64,000 nt of DNA, from the NCBI RefSeq assembly GCF_019492055.1, contig NZ_JAICBX010000006.1:1-64000 (forward strand), read 5' to 3'. Positions 9,264-18,448 of this stretch are shown in pieces; positions within the stretch are counted from its first letter, which is position 1; each line of letters begins with the position of its first letter. The notes beneath the pieces were generated by a model. That model searched no databases. It saw only the letters and a list, made by a program, of their open reading frames with translations, and had not been told where the DNA came from. A program made the position numbers and the translations under genes. Origin of the DNA: Flavimaribacter sediminis (lineage in GTDB: Bacteria > Pseudomonadota > Alphaproteobacteria > Rhizobiales > Rhizobiaceae).

Positions 9264-10973
9264 TTATTGTTCCTTGTGCGCCTTCGTTGGGTCGGGCCAG
9301 AAGGTGACGCCCTCGCGCGCCAGCCCTCCGCCGATCGCCATGGGGGCGCCGTCCGCTCGCCAGCAGGCGGCGCCCTCCATGTGAGCGCCATCGAAACCGA
9401 TCGCCGCCATCCCGCCGCCAACATGAGCAACCCCGCGCACCGTGTGTCCGAGTTTTGCAAGCGCCTCGTGAACATCAGGCGGGAATCCGAATTCAACTTC
9501 CGCTTCCTGGCCCTGGGTGAAAACCCGTGGCGCCTCCACGGCTTCCTGCAGGCTCATGTCATGGTCGATGATATTCATGATTGCCTGAAACACGCAGGCG
9601 GGAATGCGATGCGCGCCCGGCAGACCGAGGGCGAAAGCCAGATCGCCCTCCTTCATGCCGATAAATGCGGATATACCGCTGGTGATCCGCTTGCCGGGCT
9701 CCAGTGATAAAGCGTTGCCCGGATGCGGATCGAACAGATACATGTAGTTGTTCGGAATGATCCCCGTTCCGGGGAAAACCAGTCGTGCGCCGAACAGGCT
9801 GTTGATCGTTTGTGTGGACGTCACGACATTCCCTTCGCCGTCGGCGATCGTGACGTGGGTCGTATTGTCCGACTCGTTCAACAAAACCTGCGCCTTGTAA
9901 TCACTCGCGCAATCCATGCTGATTTCCGCGCGCCGACGATCGGCGTAGGTCTTCGATACAAGTCGCGCGACCGGCACGTTGACGAAGGCAGGATCGGCCG
10001 TCGCCGCCCGCCGGTCGGATGCGGCGATCTTCAGCGCTTCCAGCACGAGGTGCAGCGTTTCGGGCGCTCCGAAGCCGCTGCCGGCAATATCGTAGCGCTC
10101 CATCAGGTTCAGCATCTGGATGACATGAACTCCGCCGGAACAGGGCGGCGGCGGGCCGATCAGATCGTAGCCGCGATAATTCCCATGGACCGGCGTGCGC
10201 CACTCGGTTGTGTATCCGGCAAGATCATCCGCAGTCACGAAGCCGCCATTGGCGGTCATGTATTCGGCGATTTGCCGGCCAAGCGCTCCATTGTACAGCG
10301 TCTCAGGTCCTTCCCGGGCGATCAGCCGGAGGGTTTGGGCGTAGTCGCGCTGGACGAGCTTGTCGCCTGCAGCCAGCGGCTGGCCTGCGGGAAGAAATAT
10401 GGCGGCAATTGCCGGATCCCGCGACAGATCGGCGGTGTGCTCGGCGATACAGCTTGCAAGATAGGGCGTTACGAGGAAACCGTTTTCCGCCAGTCGCACA
10501 GCGGGTTCGACGACGTCCTGCAGTTTCAGCGTTCCGAATTCATCCAGCATCTCGCACCAGGCGCGAAGATTGCCCGGAACCGCGATGGAGCGAATACCCA
10601 CCCTGTTTTCGCGGTTCGCTGTTTCCATATAATCCGGCCAGTCATCGGATACCGGCGTGTAGGTGTCAGGTGTACAGCCCATTGGCGCCGTGCACAGGCC
10701 GTCGATCACCGCTTCACGACCGTCCGCTGTGCGGACAACCGCACATCCGCCGCCGAAAAAGCCCACCATCATGGGTTCGACCACGGTCAGCGCGAACAAG
10801 GCCGCAACCGTGGCGTCGGCGGCGTTGCCGCCTCTCGCCATGATTTCGATCGCCGCCGCCGAGGCCAGCGGATGGTTGGTGACCGCCACGCCGCGGGACC
10901 CGGTAACCGGATCCTTTTCACAGGAAAATTGCGCTGCCCGTGCAACCGAAGGCGACACCTGTTGGCTGGACAT
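9264..10973 (-). CDS. ggt: Gamma-glutamyltransferase family protein
   Basis: The 569-residue protein is an Ntn-hydrolase precursor of the gamma-glutamyltranspeptidase family. GVAVTNHPLASAAAIEIM and ARGGNAADATVAA are N-terminal signatures; the self-processing and catalytic threonine is Thr371 in DNTTHVTIAD, matching TTH in E. coli Ggt. The small-subunit part keeps LEPGKRITSG and a late glycine-rich motif. No signal peptide is visible, unlike periplasmic E. coli Ggt, so a cytoplasmic enzyme acting after import is likely. Some family members are cephalosporin acylase-like, so hydrolysis of a related gamma-amide is also possible. It is first in the operon; an IclR-type palindrome lies 19 bases upstream of its start. 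Confidence 0.88.
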   Translation of the reverse strand: MSSQQVSPSVARAAQFSCEKDPVTGSRGVAVTNHPLASAAAIEIMARGGNAADATVAALFALTVVEPMMVGFFGGGCAVVRTADGREAVIDGLCTAPMGCTPDTYTPVSDDWPDYMETANRENRVGIRSIAVPGNLRAWCEMLDEFGTLKLQDVVEPAVRLAENGFLVTPYLASCIAEHTADLSRDPAIAAIFLPAGQPLAAGDKLVQRDYAQTLRLIAREGPETLYNGALGRQIAEYMTANGGFVTADDLAGYTTEWRTPVHGNYRGYDLIGPPPPCSGGVHVIQMLNLMERYDIAGSGFGAPETLHLVLEALKIAASDRRAATADPAFVNVPVARLVSKTYADRRRAEISMDCASDYKAQVLLNESDNTTHVTIADGEGNVVTSTQTINSLFGARLVFPGTGIIPNNYMYLFDPHPGNALSLEPGKRITSGISAFIGMKEGDLAFALGLPGAHRIPACVFQAIMNIIDHDMSLQEAVEAPRVFTQGQEAEVEFGFPPDVHEALAKLGHTVRGVAHVGGGMAAIGFDGAHMEGAACWRADGAPMAIGGGLAREGVTFWPDPTKAHKEQ

Positions 10974-10991
10974 TCACTCTACTCTCTATAA

Positions 10992-11010
10992 GGGTTCATC
11001 TAGTGAACCC
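10992..11010. promoter_or_regulatory. Palindromic operator 1 (GGGTTCA-N5-TGAACCC)
   Basis: A perfect 7-bp inverted repeat around TCTAG. The same core (GGTTCA-N5-TGAACC) recurs at 11133-11151. It lies 19 bases upstream of the ggt start codon, so binding would overlap the initiation region of the operon. IclR-family proteins bind short palindromes like this near their own and divergent promoters. Confidence 0.75.
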
Positions 11011-11132
11011 GCTGTTCAAAAATAGATTAACAGACACATCAGCGCTGCTGTCAAGGTATCGGATACAAATAGACCGCATATCTGTTGATCTTCCTTTGCC
11101 TGGCGTTACAGGCGATGCTAGGGAGAATCGTC

Positions 11133-11151
11133 TGGTTCATCAGTTGAACCA
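11133..11151. promoter_or_regulatory. Palindromic operator 2 (TGGTTCA-N5-TGAACCA)
   Basis: This is the second copy of the GGTTCA-N5-TGAACC dyad, 141 bp centre to centre from the first and 28 bases before the GTG start of the iclR-type gene. Two matching sites flanking a divergent control region fit an autoregulated IclR switch, possibly with looping (inference). Confidence 0.75.
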
Positions 11152-11179
11152 ATCAGTGCAGAACAGCAAGGGATTCAGA

Positions 11180-11971
11180 GTGGAAAAAAGCAGCAGGCAG
11201 CGCAGCCCGGTTTACAAAGCCGTCTCGGCGTCATTGAAGGTTCTGGAAGTCCTGGAAGCCCTCAACGATGTCGGACCTGCAGGTCTCACCGCGTTACACA
11301 AGCGCGCTGAACTTCCGAAAGCCACGACGCTTCGGATGCTCGAGACCCTCTGCTCAGCGGGTTTCGCCACATACGATCCCATCGACAAGACCTACGCCGT
11401 CGGCCTGCACGCCCTTGCGTTAAGCCGCGGTTACAATCCGACTGACGAAATCGTTGCGATCGCAAAACCGGTCGTCAACGAATTGCGCGCCGATCTCGGA
11501 TGGCCGTCGGACATCGTGATCTGCCAGAACGACCGTCTTGTCATCGCCGATACGAACACGAAGCAGGCCCACTTCTCGATTGTGAGGCACCGGGGTCCCG
11601 GCTCACAGCTTCCGTTCACGATCTCGGCCACGGGACGCGCCTGGCTGGCCTTCTGTTCGCACGAAATGCGCGAACGCATCCTGGAGTTCGAAAACCCGCA
11701 TCCCCAGGAATCACGGGATCTGCTCGCCAATCCGGAAAGAATGCGGGCGATCATCGACGAGACGCGCCGCAGGGGTTACGGTCTGCAATCGGGGGAATTC
11801 TTTGACGCCGAAGCGGGCGCCGGCGTGCCGGTCATCGTCAATGGCAGCTTGCGCTGCTGCATCAACATCGTCACCGCCCGCAACGCCGTTTCGGTCGAGC
11901 AGATCGAGCGGCAATACGTTCCGAAGATGCAAAAGGCTGCCGAAGCGATCGCCGCCACCGCCGGTAAGTGA
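11180..11971 (+). CDS. IclR-family transcriptional regulator
   Basis: I chose the GTG at 11180, with AAGGGA six bases upstream; the open frame extends back to 10940 but that part covers both palindromes and has no family similarity. The resulting 263-residue protein has an N-terminal winged helix (SASLKVLEVLEAL, LPKATTLRMLETLCSAGFA) and a C-terminal effector-binding GAF-like domain (LPFTISATGRAWLAF, GYGLQSGEFFDAEAGAGVPV). IclR proteins bind small carboxylate or amino-acid effectors. It is transcribed away from the ggt operon, which it most likely controls. It ends 12 bases from the convergent App1-type gene. Confidence 0.93.
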   Translation: MEKSSRQRSPVYKAVSASLKVLEVLEALNDVGPAGLTALHKRAELPKATTLRMLETLCSAGFATYDPIDKTYAVGLHALALSRGYNPTDEIVAIAKPVVNELRADLGWPSDIVICQNDRLVIADTNTKQAHFSIVRHRGPGSQLPFTISATGRAWLAFCSHEMRERILEFENPHPQESRDLLANPERMRAIIDETRRRGYGLQSGEFFDAEAGAGVPVIVNGSLRCCINIVTARNAVSVEQIERQYVPKMQKAAEAIAATAGK

Positions 11972-11983
11972 CGCAGACTCAGC

Positions 11984-12955
11984 CTATACCGACAGGATTC
12001 CGGTTTCGAATCGCTCTCTGGCGTGCGCTTCAACGCCCAGGCCGCGGATCTTCTCGATCCACTGGCGGTCGCGCGCGTCGACTTCACGCCCGGCGACACG
12101 AAACCATGCGGCCAGAAAACGATCCGGGTGGCGCGCCACCGCCGCATGATAGATCTCCGGATCGTGCTGACCCGTATCGCCGATCAGAATGAACCGAAGC
12201 GACGGGTTTGCTTCGAGCACCTTGTCGATCATGCTTCCCTTGTGCTCGCCGTGCGAACCCTTGATGAAGCGGTCTTCCGAAATTCCGAGGTCCCGCAGAA
12301 AAAGCGGACCATGTATGAGGTTGTTGCGTCTGAAGATTTCGACCAGGAATGCATGCAGGTTCCAGGGCGACGAACTGATGTAGAACACCGGATTGACGCC
12401 GTCATGGAGAGCCTTGAGAAACGCCACGGAGTCCGGAAAGACCTGACGGCTCGCGACATTTCCGGTCAGCGTATTGTAGATATTGCGCTTCAGCGACCAG
12501 GCCTGCGTCCGGATCAGCGTGTCGTCTATGTCAGAGATTATACCGAATCTGGCCTTGTCGTGAGGTATGACGACCGAAAGGCTGGCGCTTGCCTCATGAC
12601 CCGGCAGGCTTGCTTCCACAGCCGTTCTTTCGCCGTCGCCGACAGGCACGTCGATCGCGAAATAACCCTCTTCGTCCGTGGTCGTCGATAGCCCCTCGAC
12701 CACGACCTCGATATCCGGAATTTCATGCGTGATGAACCGGGCGATCATGTTGCGGAGGTTGCTCCACCTGGAACTGTCCGCCGGCAGGTCGGCGACGGGA
12801 GATCCGTTCAGAACCCTGCCCCGCACATGAAGGCCTTCAGGCGATGCGTACCCGATAAAGGGATCAATATAGACGGAATCGGTCTTTCTGCTGGGCTTCA
12901 GGCTGTCCCAGATCCGCTCACCGCGGATGGCGTTCTTGAGCAGGAAACGTTTCAT
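11984..12955 (-). CDS. App1-type phosphatase (DUF2183 HAD-like domain)
   Basis: The 323-residue protein has an N-terminal beta-rich region (about residues 25-130) and a C-terminal HAD-like catalytic domain. The catalytic motif is SDIDDTLI at 141-148 (nucleophile Asp142), followed by FYISSSPWN and LIGDTGQHDPEIY, as in yeast App1 phosphatidate phosphatase and bacterial relatives with this domain. The substrate in bacteria is not settled; phosphatidate or another phospholipid is the usual guess. It has no signal peptide or membrane helix. The gene is monocistronic by position: convergent with iclR and 145 bases away from the TRAP operon. Confidence 0.88.
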   Translation of the reverse strand: MKRFLLKNAIRGERIWDSLKPSRKTDSVYIDPFIGYASPEGLHVRGRVLNGSPVADLPADSSRWSNLRNMIARFITHEIPDIEVVVEGLSTTTDEEGYFAIDVPVGDGERTAVEASLPGHEASASLSVVIPHDKARFGIISDIDDTLIRTQAWSLKRNIYNTLTGNVASRQVFPDSVAFLKALHDGVNPVFYISSSPWNLHAFLVEIFRRNNLIHGPLFLRDLGISEDRFIKGSHGEHKGSMIDKVLEANPSLRFILIGDTGQHDPEIYHAAVARHPDRFLAAWFRVAGREVDARDRQWIEKIRGLGVEAHARERFETGILSV

Positions 12956-13100
12956 ACTCGGTCGGGTATATATTTATTCCTGAACTGTCCGCAATGACCC
13001 GCGCAACAAGTTTTCACATTCGCGTTTCAAGGTGTGACTGTTCAAACGACACAGGAACTCGCCGTAGCCGATGTCGTCGTGAAGGAACCTTGCTGATGCC

Positions 13101-14393
13101 CTACATCGAATTCGGCAAAAACAGCACCAGGCCGGGCAGCAGAATAAGGATCAGGAGCCGAATGAGGTCGGTCGCCACGAATGGCAGGACCCCGCGAAAG
13201 ATGCTGCCTAGCTTCACGTCGCGCGCGATCGTGTTGATGACGAAGACGTTCATGCCGATCGGCGGCGTGATCAGACCGAGTTCCACCGTCATGACGATGA
13301 TCACGCCAAACCAGATCGGATCGAAGCCCAGTTGCAGGATGACGGGAAAGACGATCGGCACCATGAGAATGATCATGGCCATGGCGTCCAGAAAACAGCC
13401 GAGCACCACGAATAGCGCCATGATCAGGAGCAGGGTTCCGTAGTCGCCAAGTCCGAGGTCAATAAGAAAGCGCGTCAGGTTTTGCGGCACCTGGGTCACG
13501 GCAAGAAAGTAGCCGAACAGGATTGCCCCGATCAGGATGGTGTAGATCGCCACCGAGGTTCTGAGCGCTTCGACAAGACCCTCGAGCAGTCCCGCGGCGT
13601 TGAGCCTGCCCCGCGCGAAGCTGATCAGCGCCGTCAGCACAGCTCCGACTGCGGCCGCTTCGGTCGCCGTGGCAATGCCGAAATAGATGGTGACGATCAC
13701 CGCCACGAACAAAAGCGCCACCGCCCATACGCCGCGCAGCGCCGCAATCGCCTCGCGCAGATTGAAGGGCGCGTCCGCCGGCAGCCGCGCGCCGAACCAG
13801 ATCCGCACCGTCGCCATATACATCAACACGGCCAGAATGCCCGGTACGATGCCGGCGATGAACAGCGTGCCGATATCCTGTTCCGTTATGTAACCGTAGA
13901 CCGCCAGAACGACGGAAGGCGGAATGAGAATGCCCAGCGTTCCGCCTGCGGCGATGACGCCGGTCGCCACTTCGTCGCGATATCCGGCGCGTTTCATTTC
14001 CGGATAGGCGATATCGGTCATTGTCGCGGCCGTTGCGACGGATGAACCGCAAATTGCAGAAAATCCGGCGCATGCGCCGACCGTCGCGATGCCAAGTCCG
14101 CCCTTGAAAGAGCCGAGCGTGGCGTTGGCGGCGCGAAAGAGTTCCCGGCTCATGCCGGAGCGCGTCGCGAGCACTCCCATCAAAATGAAGAACGGAATGA
14201 GCGTCAGGTTGAAGTCAGTCACCGTCCGGATCGGCGAAGTGGCGAGCAAATTGAGCGCAGGCGTCCAGCCCACGACCAGGCCGAAACCTCCGATGCCGAC
14301 GATGCCCATCGCAACGCCGATCGGTACGCGGATCAGCATGAGCGCAAACAGCGCAACGAAGCCGCCGGCGGCGATCAGGTCCCGCTCACTCAT
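13101..14393 (-). CDS. TRAP transporter large permease (DctM-type)
   Basis: The 430-residue, very hydrophobic protein has the DctM layout with about twelve membrane helices. Recognisable parts are RVPIGVAMGIVGIGGFG at the start, GGLGIATVGACAGFSAICGSSVATAATM, GGTLGILIPPSVVLAVYGYITEQ and the C-terminal TPPIGMNVFVI. It is the channel-forming subunit of a Na+- or H+-coupled importer for carboxylates or sialic-acid-like solutes. Its start overlaps the end of the small permease gene by eight bases. Confidence 0.94.
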   Translation of the reverse strand: MSERDLIAAGGFVALFALMLIRVPIGVAMGIVGIGGFGLVVGWTPALNLLATSPIRTVTDFNLTLIPFFILMGVLATRSGMSRELFRAANATLGSFKGGLGIATVGACAGFSAICGSSVATAATMTDIAYPEMKRAGYRDEVATGVIAAGGTLGILIPPSVVLAVYGYITEQDIGTLFIAGIVPGILAVLMYMATVRIWFGARLPADAPFNLREAIAALRGVWAVALLFVAVIVTIYFGIATATEAAAVGAVLTALISFARGRLNAAGLLEGLVEALRTSVAIYTILIGAILFGYFLAVTQVPQNLTRFLIDLGLGDYGTLLLIMALFVVLGCFLDAMAMIILMVPIVFPVILQLGFDPIWFGVIIVMTVELGLITPPIGMNVFVINTIARDVKLGSIFRGVLPFVATDLIRLLILILLPGLVLFLPNSM

Positions 14394-14916
14394 GCGGAGC
14401 CTCCTCGGGAATGGTCTCGTAATCCTCCAGATCTTCGTGATAGCGCCAGATGCGCCATATGCGGATCAATGTCATGATCAGCGCCGCGACAAGGCCAAGC
14501 ACGATAGCGCTCAGAAACGGCCAGTGCGGAATGCGCAGGTCCATGGTGACCTCGCCGCCGGTCAATTGCGAAAGAACCCGTCCGCCGATTTTCCAGACAA
14601 GCGCGGCTGTAAAGATGAAAAGCACGGTCCAGGCGACGATGTCGAGCCAGCGGCGCAAGTCAGGGCGCAACATATGGGCCAGCAGATCGACCTTGATGTG
14701 GCTGCCGCGATAGGCGACGGAGGCGAAGCCCCAAATAATAGCTACCGCCAGGGTCAGCCTGGAAAGATCGAAAGCGTCCGGAAGCGGCGCTGTGAACAGG
14801 TAGCGCCCGATCGCCGATACGAAGATGATCAGCGTCACAACGCCCAGCATCACGGCGGCGATGCGTTCAATCCACAAAGCCACGCGATCCGTCGACCGCC
14901 GGCGATCAGAGGCCAT
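14386..14916 (-). CDS. TRAP transporter small permease (DctQ-type)
   Basis: The 176-residue protein has four predicted membrane helices, with the conserved GFASVAYRGSHIKVDLLAHML stretch around residue 55-75 that typifies DctQ. The C-terminus is acidic and cytosolic. It is placed between the genes of the binding protein and the large permease, the standard TRAP order P-Q-M. Confidence 0.92.
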   Translation of the reverse strand: MASDRRRSTDRVALWIERIAAVMLGVVTLIIFVSAIGRYLFTAPLPDAFDLSRLTLAVAIIWGFASVAYRGSHIKVDLLAHMLRPDLRRWLDIVAWTVLFIFTAALVWKIGGRVLSQLTGGEVTMDLRIPHWPFLSAIVLGLVAALIMTLIRIWRIWRYHEDLEDYETIPEEAPHE

Positions 14917-14973
14917 GGCGTGTTTCCTCGTTGAAAAAGGAGAGGAGCGCGCCCCTCTCCTTCAGTGTCTGCG

Positions 14974-15987
14974 TTATTTGTTGAGCGTGCCGTTGGCCTC
15001 AAGCGCCGAACGCATGCCTTCCAGAACCGCGTCCGGATCATAACCGGCATTCTTGACGTCCGCCTTCCAGGCCTCAAGAGTCGGGACAGCAGCCTCGCGC
15101 CACAATGCGATCTCTTCGGCGGTCGGCGTGTAGACGGTATGCTCCGGATCGTTCATGATTTCCTGACGAACATTCGTGTCATACTCCGTCCAGCCGGCCG
15201 AGAACTGCTTCGACCATTCCGGCGTGCAGTGATCGTCGATCACCTTTTTCTGATCCGCGCTCAGTCCGTCATAGGTCGCCTTGTTGAACAGGATGACCTG
15301 GGCCGACAGATAAAGCGGCATGTCATTATGGAACTTGGTTTCCTCGCCGATCTTGAAGATCTTCATGGCCTCATAAGGAAAGGTCACGGCGTCCGCCGTG
15401 CCGCGGGCAATGGCTTCGCGGGCTTCCGGCGCCGGCACCTGCACCGATGAACCGCCAAGAGAGTTGACGAACCGGGCCATGGTCGAGTGGGCGGGGCGCA
15501 CGCTCAGGCCTTTCACGTCGGCCGGAACCTTGATCTCGTTCTTGCCGTGGAAACGTCCCGGCTCGTGCGGATTGACCAGGCAAAAATAGACGTCGCTCAT
15601 TTCCTTGTCGGCGTAGTCGAGATACCACTCGTGAATCGCCTTCGAGGCGTTCAGGCCGTCATTAGCCAGAAACGGAACGCCGACGAGTTCGAAAATCGGA
15701 AAACGGCCGGCGTTGTAGCCGGGATTGACGTATCCGATATCGGCGATCCCGTCGCGGGTCATGTCATAGTGGTCCGGCGCCGCGCCCAACTGCTGAGCCG
15801 GAAACACCTCGAAAGTGATGGAGCCGCCGGAAGCGTCGGTGATCGATTCCATCCATGGCGCCATGCCGGTCTGCGGCACAGCGTGCTGCGGCGGCAGCCA
15901 GTGAGCAAATCTAAGCGTGACGTCCTGCGCCTGCGCGCCGACGACGCTCATGCAGACAGCGGCCGCCGTTAAGAGTGTTCTCTTCAT
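14974..15987 (-). CDS. TRAP transporter periplasmic binding protein (DctP-type)
   Basis: The ATG at 15987 follows a strong GGAGG site and starts a Sec signal peptide (MKRTLLTAAAVCMSVVGAQA, cleavage near 20). The open frame continues upstream but that part is unlikely to be coded. The mature 317 residues follow the DctP fold: LRFAHWLPPQHAVPQ, VFPAQQLGA, and KGLSVRPAHSTMARFVNSLG, whose arginine normally clamps the ligand carboxylate. The C-terminal helix is typical. The ligand cannot be named; family homologues bind C4-dicarboxylates, 2-oxoacids or aromatic acids. Confidence 0.93.
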   Translation of the reverse strand: MKRTLLTAAAVCMSVVGAQAQDVTLRFAHWLPPQHAVPQTGMAPWMESITDASGGSITFEVFPAQQLGAAPDHYDMTRDGIADIGYVNPGYNAGRFPIFELVGVPFLANDGLNASKAIHEWYLDYADKEMSDVYFCLVNPHEPGRFHGKNEIKVPADVKGLSVRPAHSTMARFVNSLGGSSVQVPAPEAREAIARGTADAVTFPYEAMKIFKIGEETKFHNDMPLYLSAQVILFNKATYDGLSADQKKVIDDHCTPEWSKQFSAGWTEYDTNVRQEIMNDPEHTVYTPTAEEIALWREAAVPTLEAWKADVKNAGYDPDAVLEGMRSALEANGTLNK

Positions 15988-16176
15988 GTAATCCTCCCTT
16001 TCGCCCGGTAGCCCGGGCTCGATAGTCCAGTGATGCTCCTCCAGCATCGACCACAAAGTGATCGATAGCCGATCACGAGGCAAGAGGCAAAGAGAGTCAA
16101 GCCATAATAGCCCTGCACAAGAACAATTCTGATTGATAACAAAATCTGTCTGGATACCGGAAGGCGGGCAAGCCGC

Positions 16177-16818
16177 TCAGGATTCCGCTGTCGGCCGCCG
16201 AACTTCCCGTAATAAGCAGCTGTCGCCGCCGCCGCAGAAAAAGCGGTCGCCGCCGTCGGATTCCAGCCCGGAAACGCCGGCTCCGTCGGGCATCTCCAGT
16301 CGCTCAAGCACATCTCCCGTCGCCGGGTCTATGCGCCGGATATCGCTTTCCGTGCCTTCCCATGTGCCATGCCAGAGCATGCCGTCGACCCAGGTGACGC
16401 CGGTGACAAAGCGATCGGATTCGATCGTGCGGACCACCTTTCCGGTATCGGGTTCAACCTGATGGATCTTGCGTCCGCGATGCTGCCCGACCCACAAGAA
16501 TCCTTCCGCCCAGGCGAGCCCGGAATCCCCTCCTTCGCCTGGCGCCGGGATCGTTGCCAGCACCTCGCCGGAACCGGGATCGATCTTGCGGATCACGGCT
16601 TCGGCGATCTGGTAGAGGTGTTTTCCGTCATAGGCTGTGCCGGCGTCGGCGGCGATGTCGAGCGACTGCGTTATCTCGCCGCCTTCGGGATCGAGCGCGT
16701 TCAGCTTTTTTCCGGTGGCGAACCATATCCGGTCGCCGTCAAAGGTGACTCCGGCCACGTTGGCGACGCCCGGAAACGGGCCATATTCTCTGAGGATTTC
16801 TGCAGGTGAGTGTTTCAT
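16177..16818 (-). CDS. Beta-propeller repeat protein (YVTN/Vgb or glutamine cyclotransferase-like)
   Basis: The 213-residue protein is built of repeated beta blades: LDPEGGEITQSLDI, IDPGSGEVLATIPAP, VEPDTGKVVRTI and IDPATGDVLERL recur about every 40-45 residues, each with a W or Y core (FLWVGQH, MLWHGTW). No signal peptide is seen. Similar short propellers are annotated as glutaminyl-peptide cyclotransferase-like or virginiamycin-lyase-like, but no catalytic site of either can be confirmed. It lies nine bases downstream of the TPR/winged-helix regulator gene and is probably co-transcribed with it. Confidence 0.75.
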   Translation of the reverse strand: MKHSPAEILREYGPFPGVANVAGVTFDGDRIWFATGKKLNALDPEGGEITQSLDIAADAGTAYDGKHLYQIAEAVIRKIDPGSGEVLATIPAPGEGGDSGLAWAEGFLWVGQHRGRKIHQVEPDTGKVVRTIESDRFVTGVTWVDGMLWHGTWEGTESDIRRIDPATGDVLERLEMPDGAGVSGLESDGGDRFFCGGGDSCLLREVRRPTAES

Positions 16819-16827
16819 AGGCGCATC

Positions 16828-18048
16828 CTAACCCGCGATGGTTGATGCGGGGAGTAACAAACTTGTCGGGAAACCCGGTACTTGCGGCGCCATCCACCGG
16901 CAGGCGCGCCCTCGCCCGAAAGATTCGACCCTGCCCGTTTCGGCGAGTTTATCGAGGGCGCGCAAAACCGTCCGCGAACTGACGCCGAGCGCCAGCGCCA
17001 GAGCCGAACTCGACCAGGCCTCCCCATCGGCAAGAAGCGCCAGCACCTCTGCGTGATCGCTATCGGCCGGCGGCGCAAGAACTGCGACCTTGTCAGCGCC
17101 ATGCGGGATCAGCATAAACCCGTCTTTGGTCGCAACCACATCGGCCAGCAACTCGATTTCCTTGCGCAACCGCGCAATCTCCACACGCAGTCTCGCGCGA
17201 TGCGAATCGTCGGATTGGCGCGCGCGAAAGGCGCGTTCAAGCAGCGTTTCCCGCGAAGCGTCCTCCGGCCACGCTTCCGCCAGCGCTCGAACGAGCGCCA
17301 GCAGGACTGGTCGCGTTGCAAGCGATACAGGTGTCTCTCTCCGGGATATGACATTGCGGCAGGCGTCCACGATGAGCGCATCTGTCGCCAGCAGCGCTTC
17401 CACCTCTGCGAGCCCGATCTCACGTTCTTCGTGGTTCGAGATCAGTCTCCCCGCGGGAGCGGAGAACGCGCGCATGGCGCGGTCAACCTCGACGCCCAGT
17501 GCCGGAATGGCCGTCTCGCTTGCATAATGCGCCGCCCTTTCCAGCGAAGCTCGCGCGTCGGACGCCCTGACGCGGCGGATTGCGACGCCGGCGGCCACCA
17601 GTTCAAAGCCGACGCGTGACGCCGGCGGCAAGGCGTCGGCGTCCAACTCCCTGATCATCCGTTCGGCCTCGTCCAGGCGACCGATCAGCAGATGCTGGCG
17701 CGCGTCAAGATAGCCGGCGTGGGCGGCGTTGACGCGATCGCCAAGCCTTTTCAGCGTCGCTTGCGCAGGGCCGAGCAAACGAAGCGACTGGTTGAGATCG
17801 CGCGACACGAACGCAATCTCCGCCTCGGCGACGATGCAACGCGCACGGGATATCTGTTCATTTTTGCCGAAGGCGCGCGCGGCCCTGCGCAACAGCTCCC
17901 TTGCGCGCGGCAGGTCACCGAGCTGCGCCATGGCGACGCCGCGCAAAGCCAGCGCCGGAGCGTCGTCGCGCAACGCTATCCGTTTCAGCGCGGCTAGAGG
18001 ATCGCCAACAGAAAGCGCGCGTCCCGCAGAGTTGATCAGCGAGTCCAT
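16828..18048 (-). CDS. TPR-containing transcriptional regulator with two winged-helix domains
   Basis: Started at the ATG at 18048 (GGGAT six bases upstream), the protein has 406 residues. Residues 1-180 are alpha-helical repeats rich in Ala/Leu/Arg (ARELLRRAARAFGK, LDEAERMIRELDADALPP), TPR-like. About 260-330 resembles an OmpR/SARP-type winged helix (RARLRVEIARLRKEIELLADVVATKDGFML is split here: RARLRVEIARLRKEI, then VVATKDGFML). Residues 340-400 form a second winged helix (SSSALALALGVSSRTVLRAL, AETGRVESFGRGR). It faces the small membrane protein and DUF899 genes across about 100 bases and may control them; this is inference. Confidence 0.75.
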   Translation of the reverse strand: MDSLINSAGRALSVGDPLAALKRIALRDDAPALALRGVAMAQLGDLPRARELLRRAARAFGKNEQISRARCIVAEAEIAFVSRDLNQSLRLLGPAQATLKRLGDRVNAAHAGYLDARQHLLIGRLDEAERMIRELDADALPPASRVGFELVAAGVAIRRVRASDARASLERAAHYASETAIPALGVEVDRAMRAFSAPAGRLISNHEEREIGLAEVEALLATDALIVDACRNVISRRETPVSLATRPVLLALVRALAEAWPEDASRETLLERAFRARQSDDSHRARLRVEIARLRKEIELLADVVATKDGFMLIPHGADKVAVLAPPADSDHAEVLALLADGEAWSSSALALALGVSSRTVLRALDKLAETGRVESFGRGRACRWMAPQVPGFPTSLLLPASTIAG

Positions 18049-18152
18049 GCAAATCCCGTCATACTTGTAACTCTCACTTTCTCTGCCTGTTGGCCTACAT
18101 CCTTGCTCATCCCGCAATGACCGCAAAGCCGGGAACGGACGGAGCAGAGAAA

Positions 18153-18446
18153 ATGACACTATTTGCATTTACACGGAAGAGATCGTCACACAGCGGGCCG
18201 ACGCGTAACCTTGCGGACTGGCTGGCGTTGGCCGCAGCGCCGACCTTCGCCATGATGGCCTGGCTTTCTGCGGTTGACGCGCAAGAAATGGCGATATGCG
18301 CGAGCGACTCCAGCTTTTCGCCAGTCAACACCATGGCCCTTATGTACCTCATTATGGGCCTTTTCCACCTGTCGCCGTGGCTGAAACTTGCCTTCACCCG
18401 TACGCAACGCCTCGACAAAACGACGATACCTACCAAAGGAGAGTAA
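18153..18446 (+). CDS. Small two-helix membrane protein next to DUF899 gene
   Basis: Started at the ATG at 18153, with GGAG eight bases upstream, the product has 97 residues. A basic N-terminus (FTRKRSSHSG) is followed by two hydrophobic segments, WLALAAAPTFAMMAWLSA and TMALMYLIMGLFHLSPWLKLAF. I do not recognise a family. The stop lies two bases before the DUF899 start, so the two are translated together; the small protein may anchor or accompany the DUF899 protein at the membrane (inference). Confidence 0.7.
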   Translation: MTLFAFTRKRSSHSGPTRNLADWLALAAAPTFAMMAWLSAVDAQEMAICASDSSFSPVNTMALMYLIMGLFHLSPWLKLAFTRTQRLDKTTIPTKGE

Positions 18447-18448
18447 TC

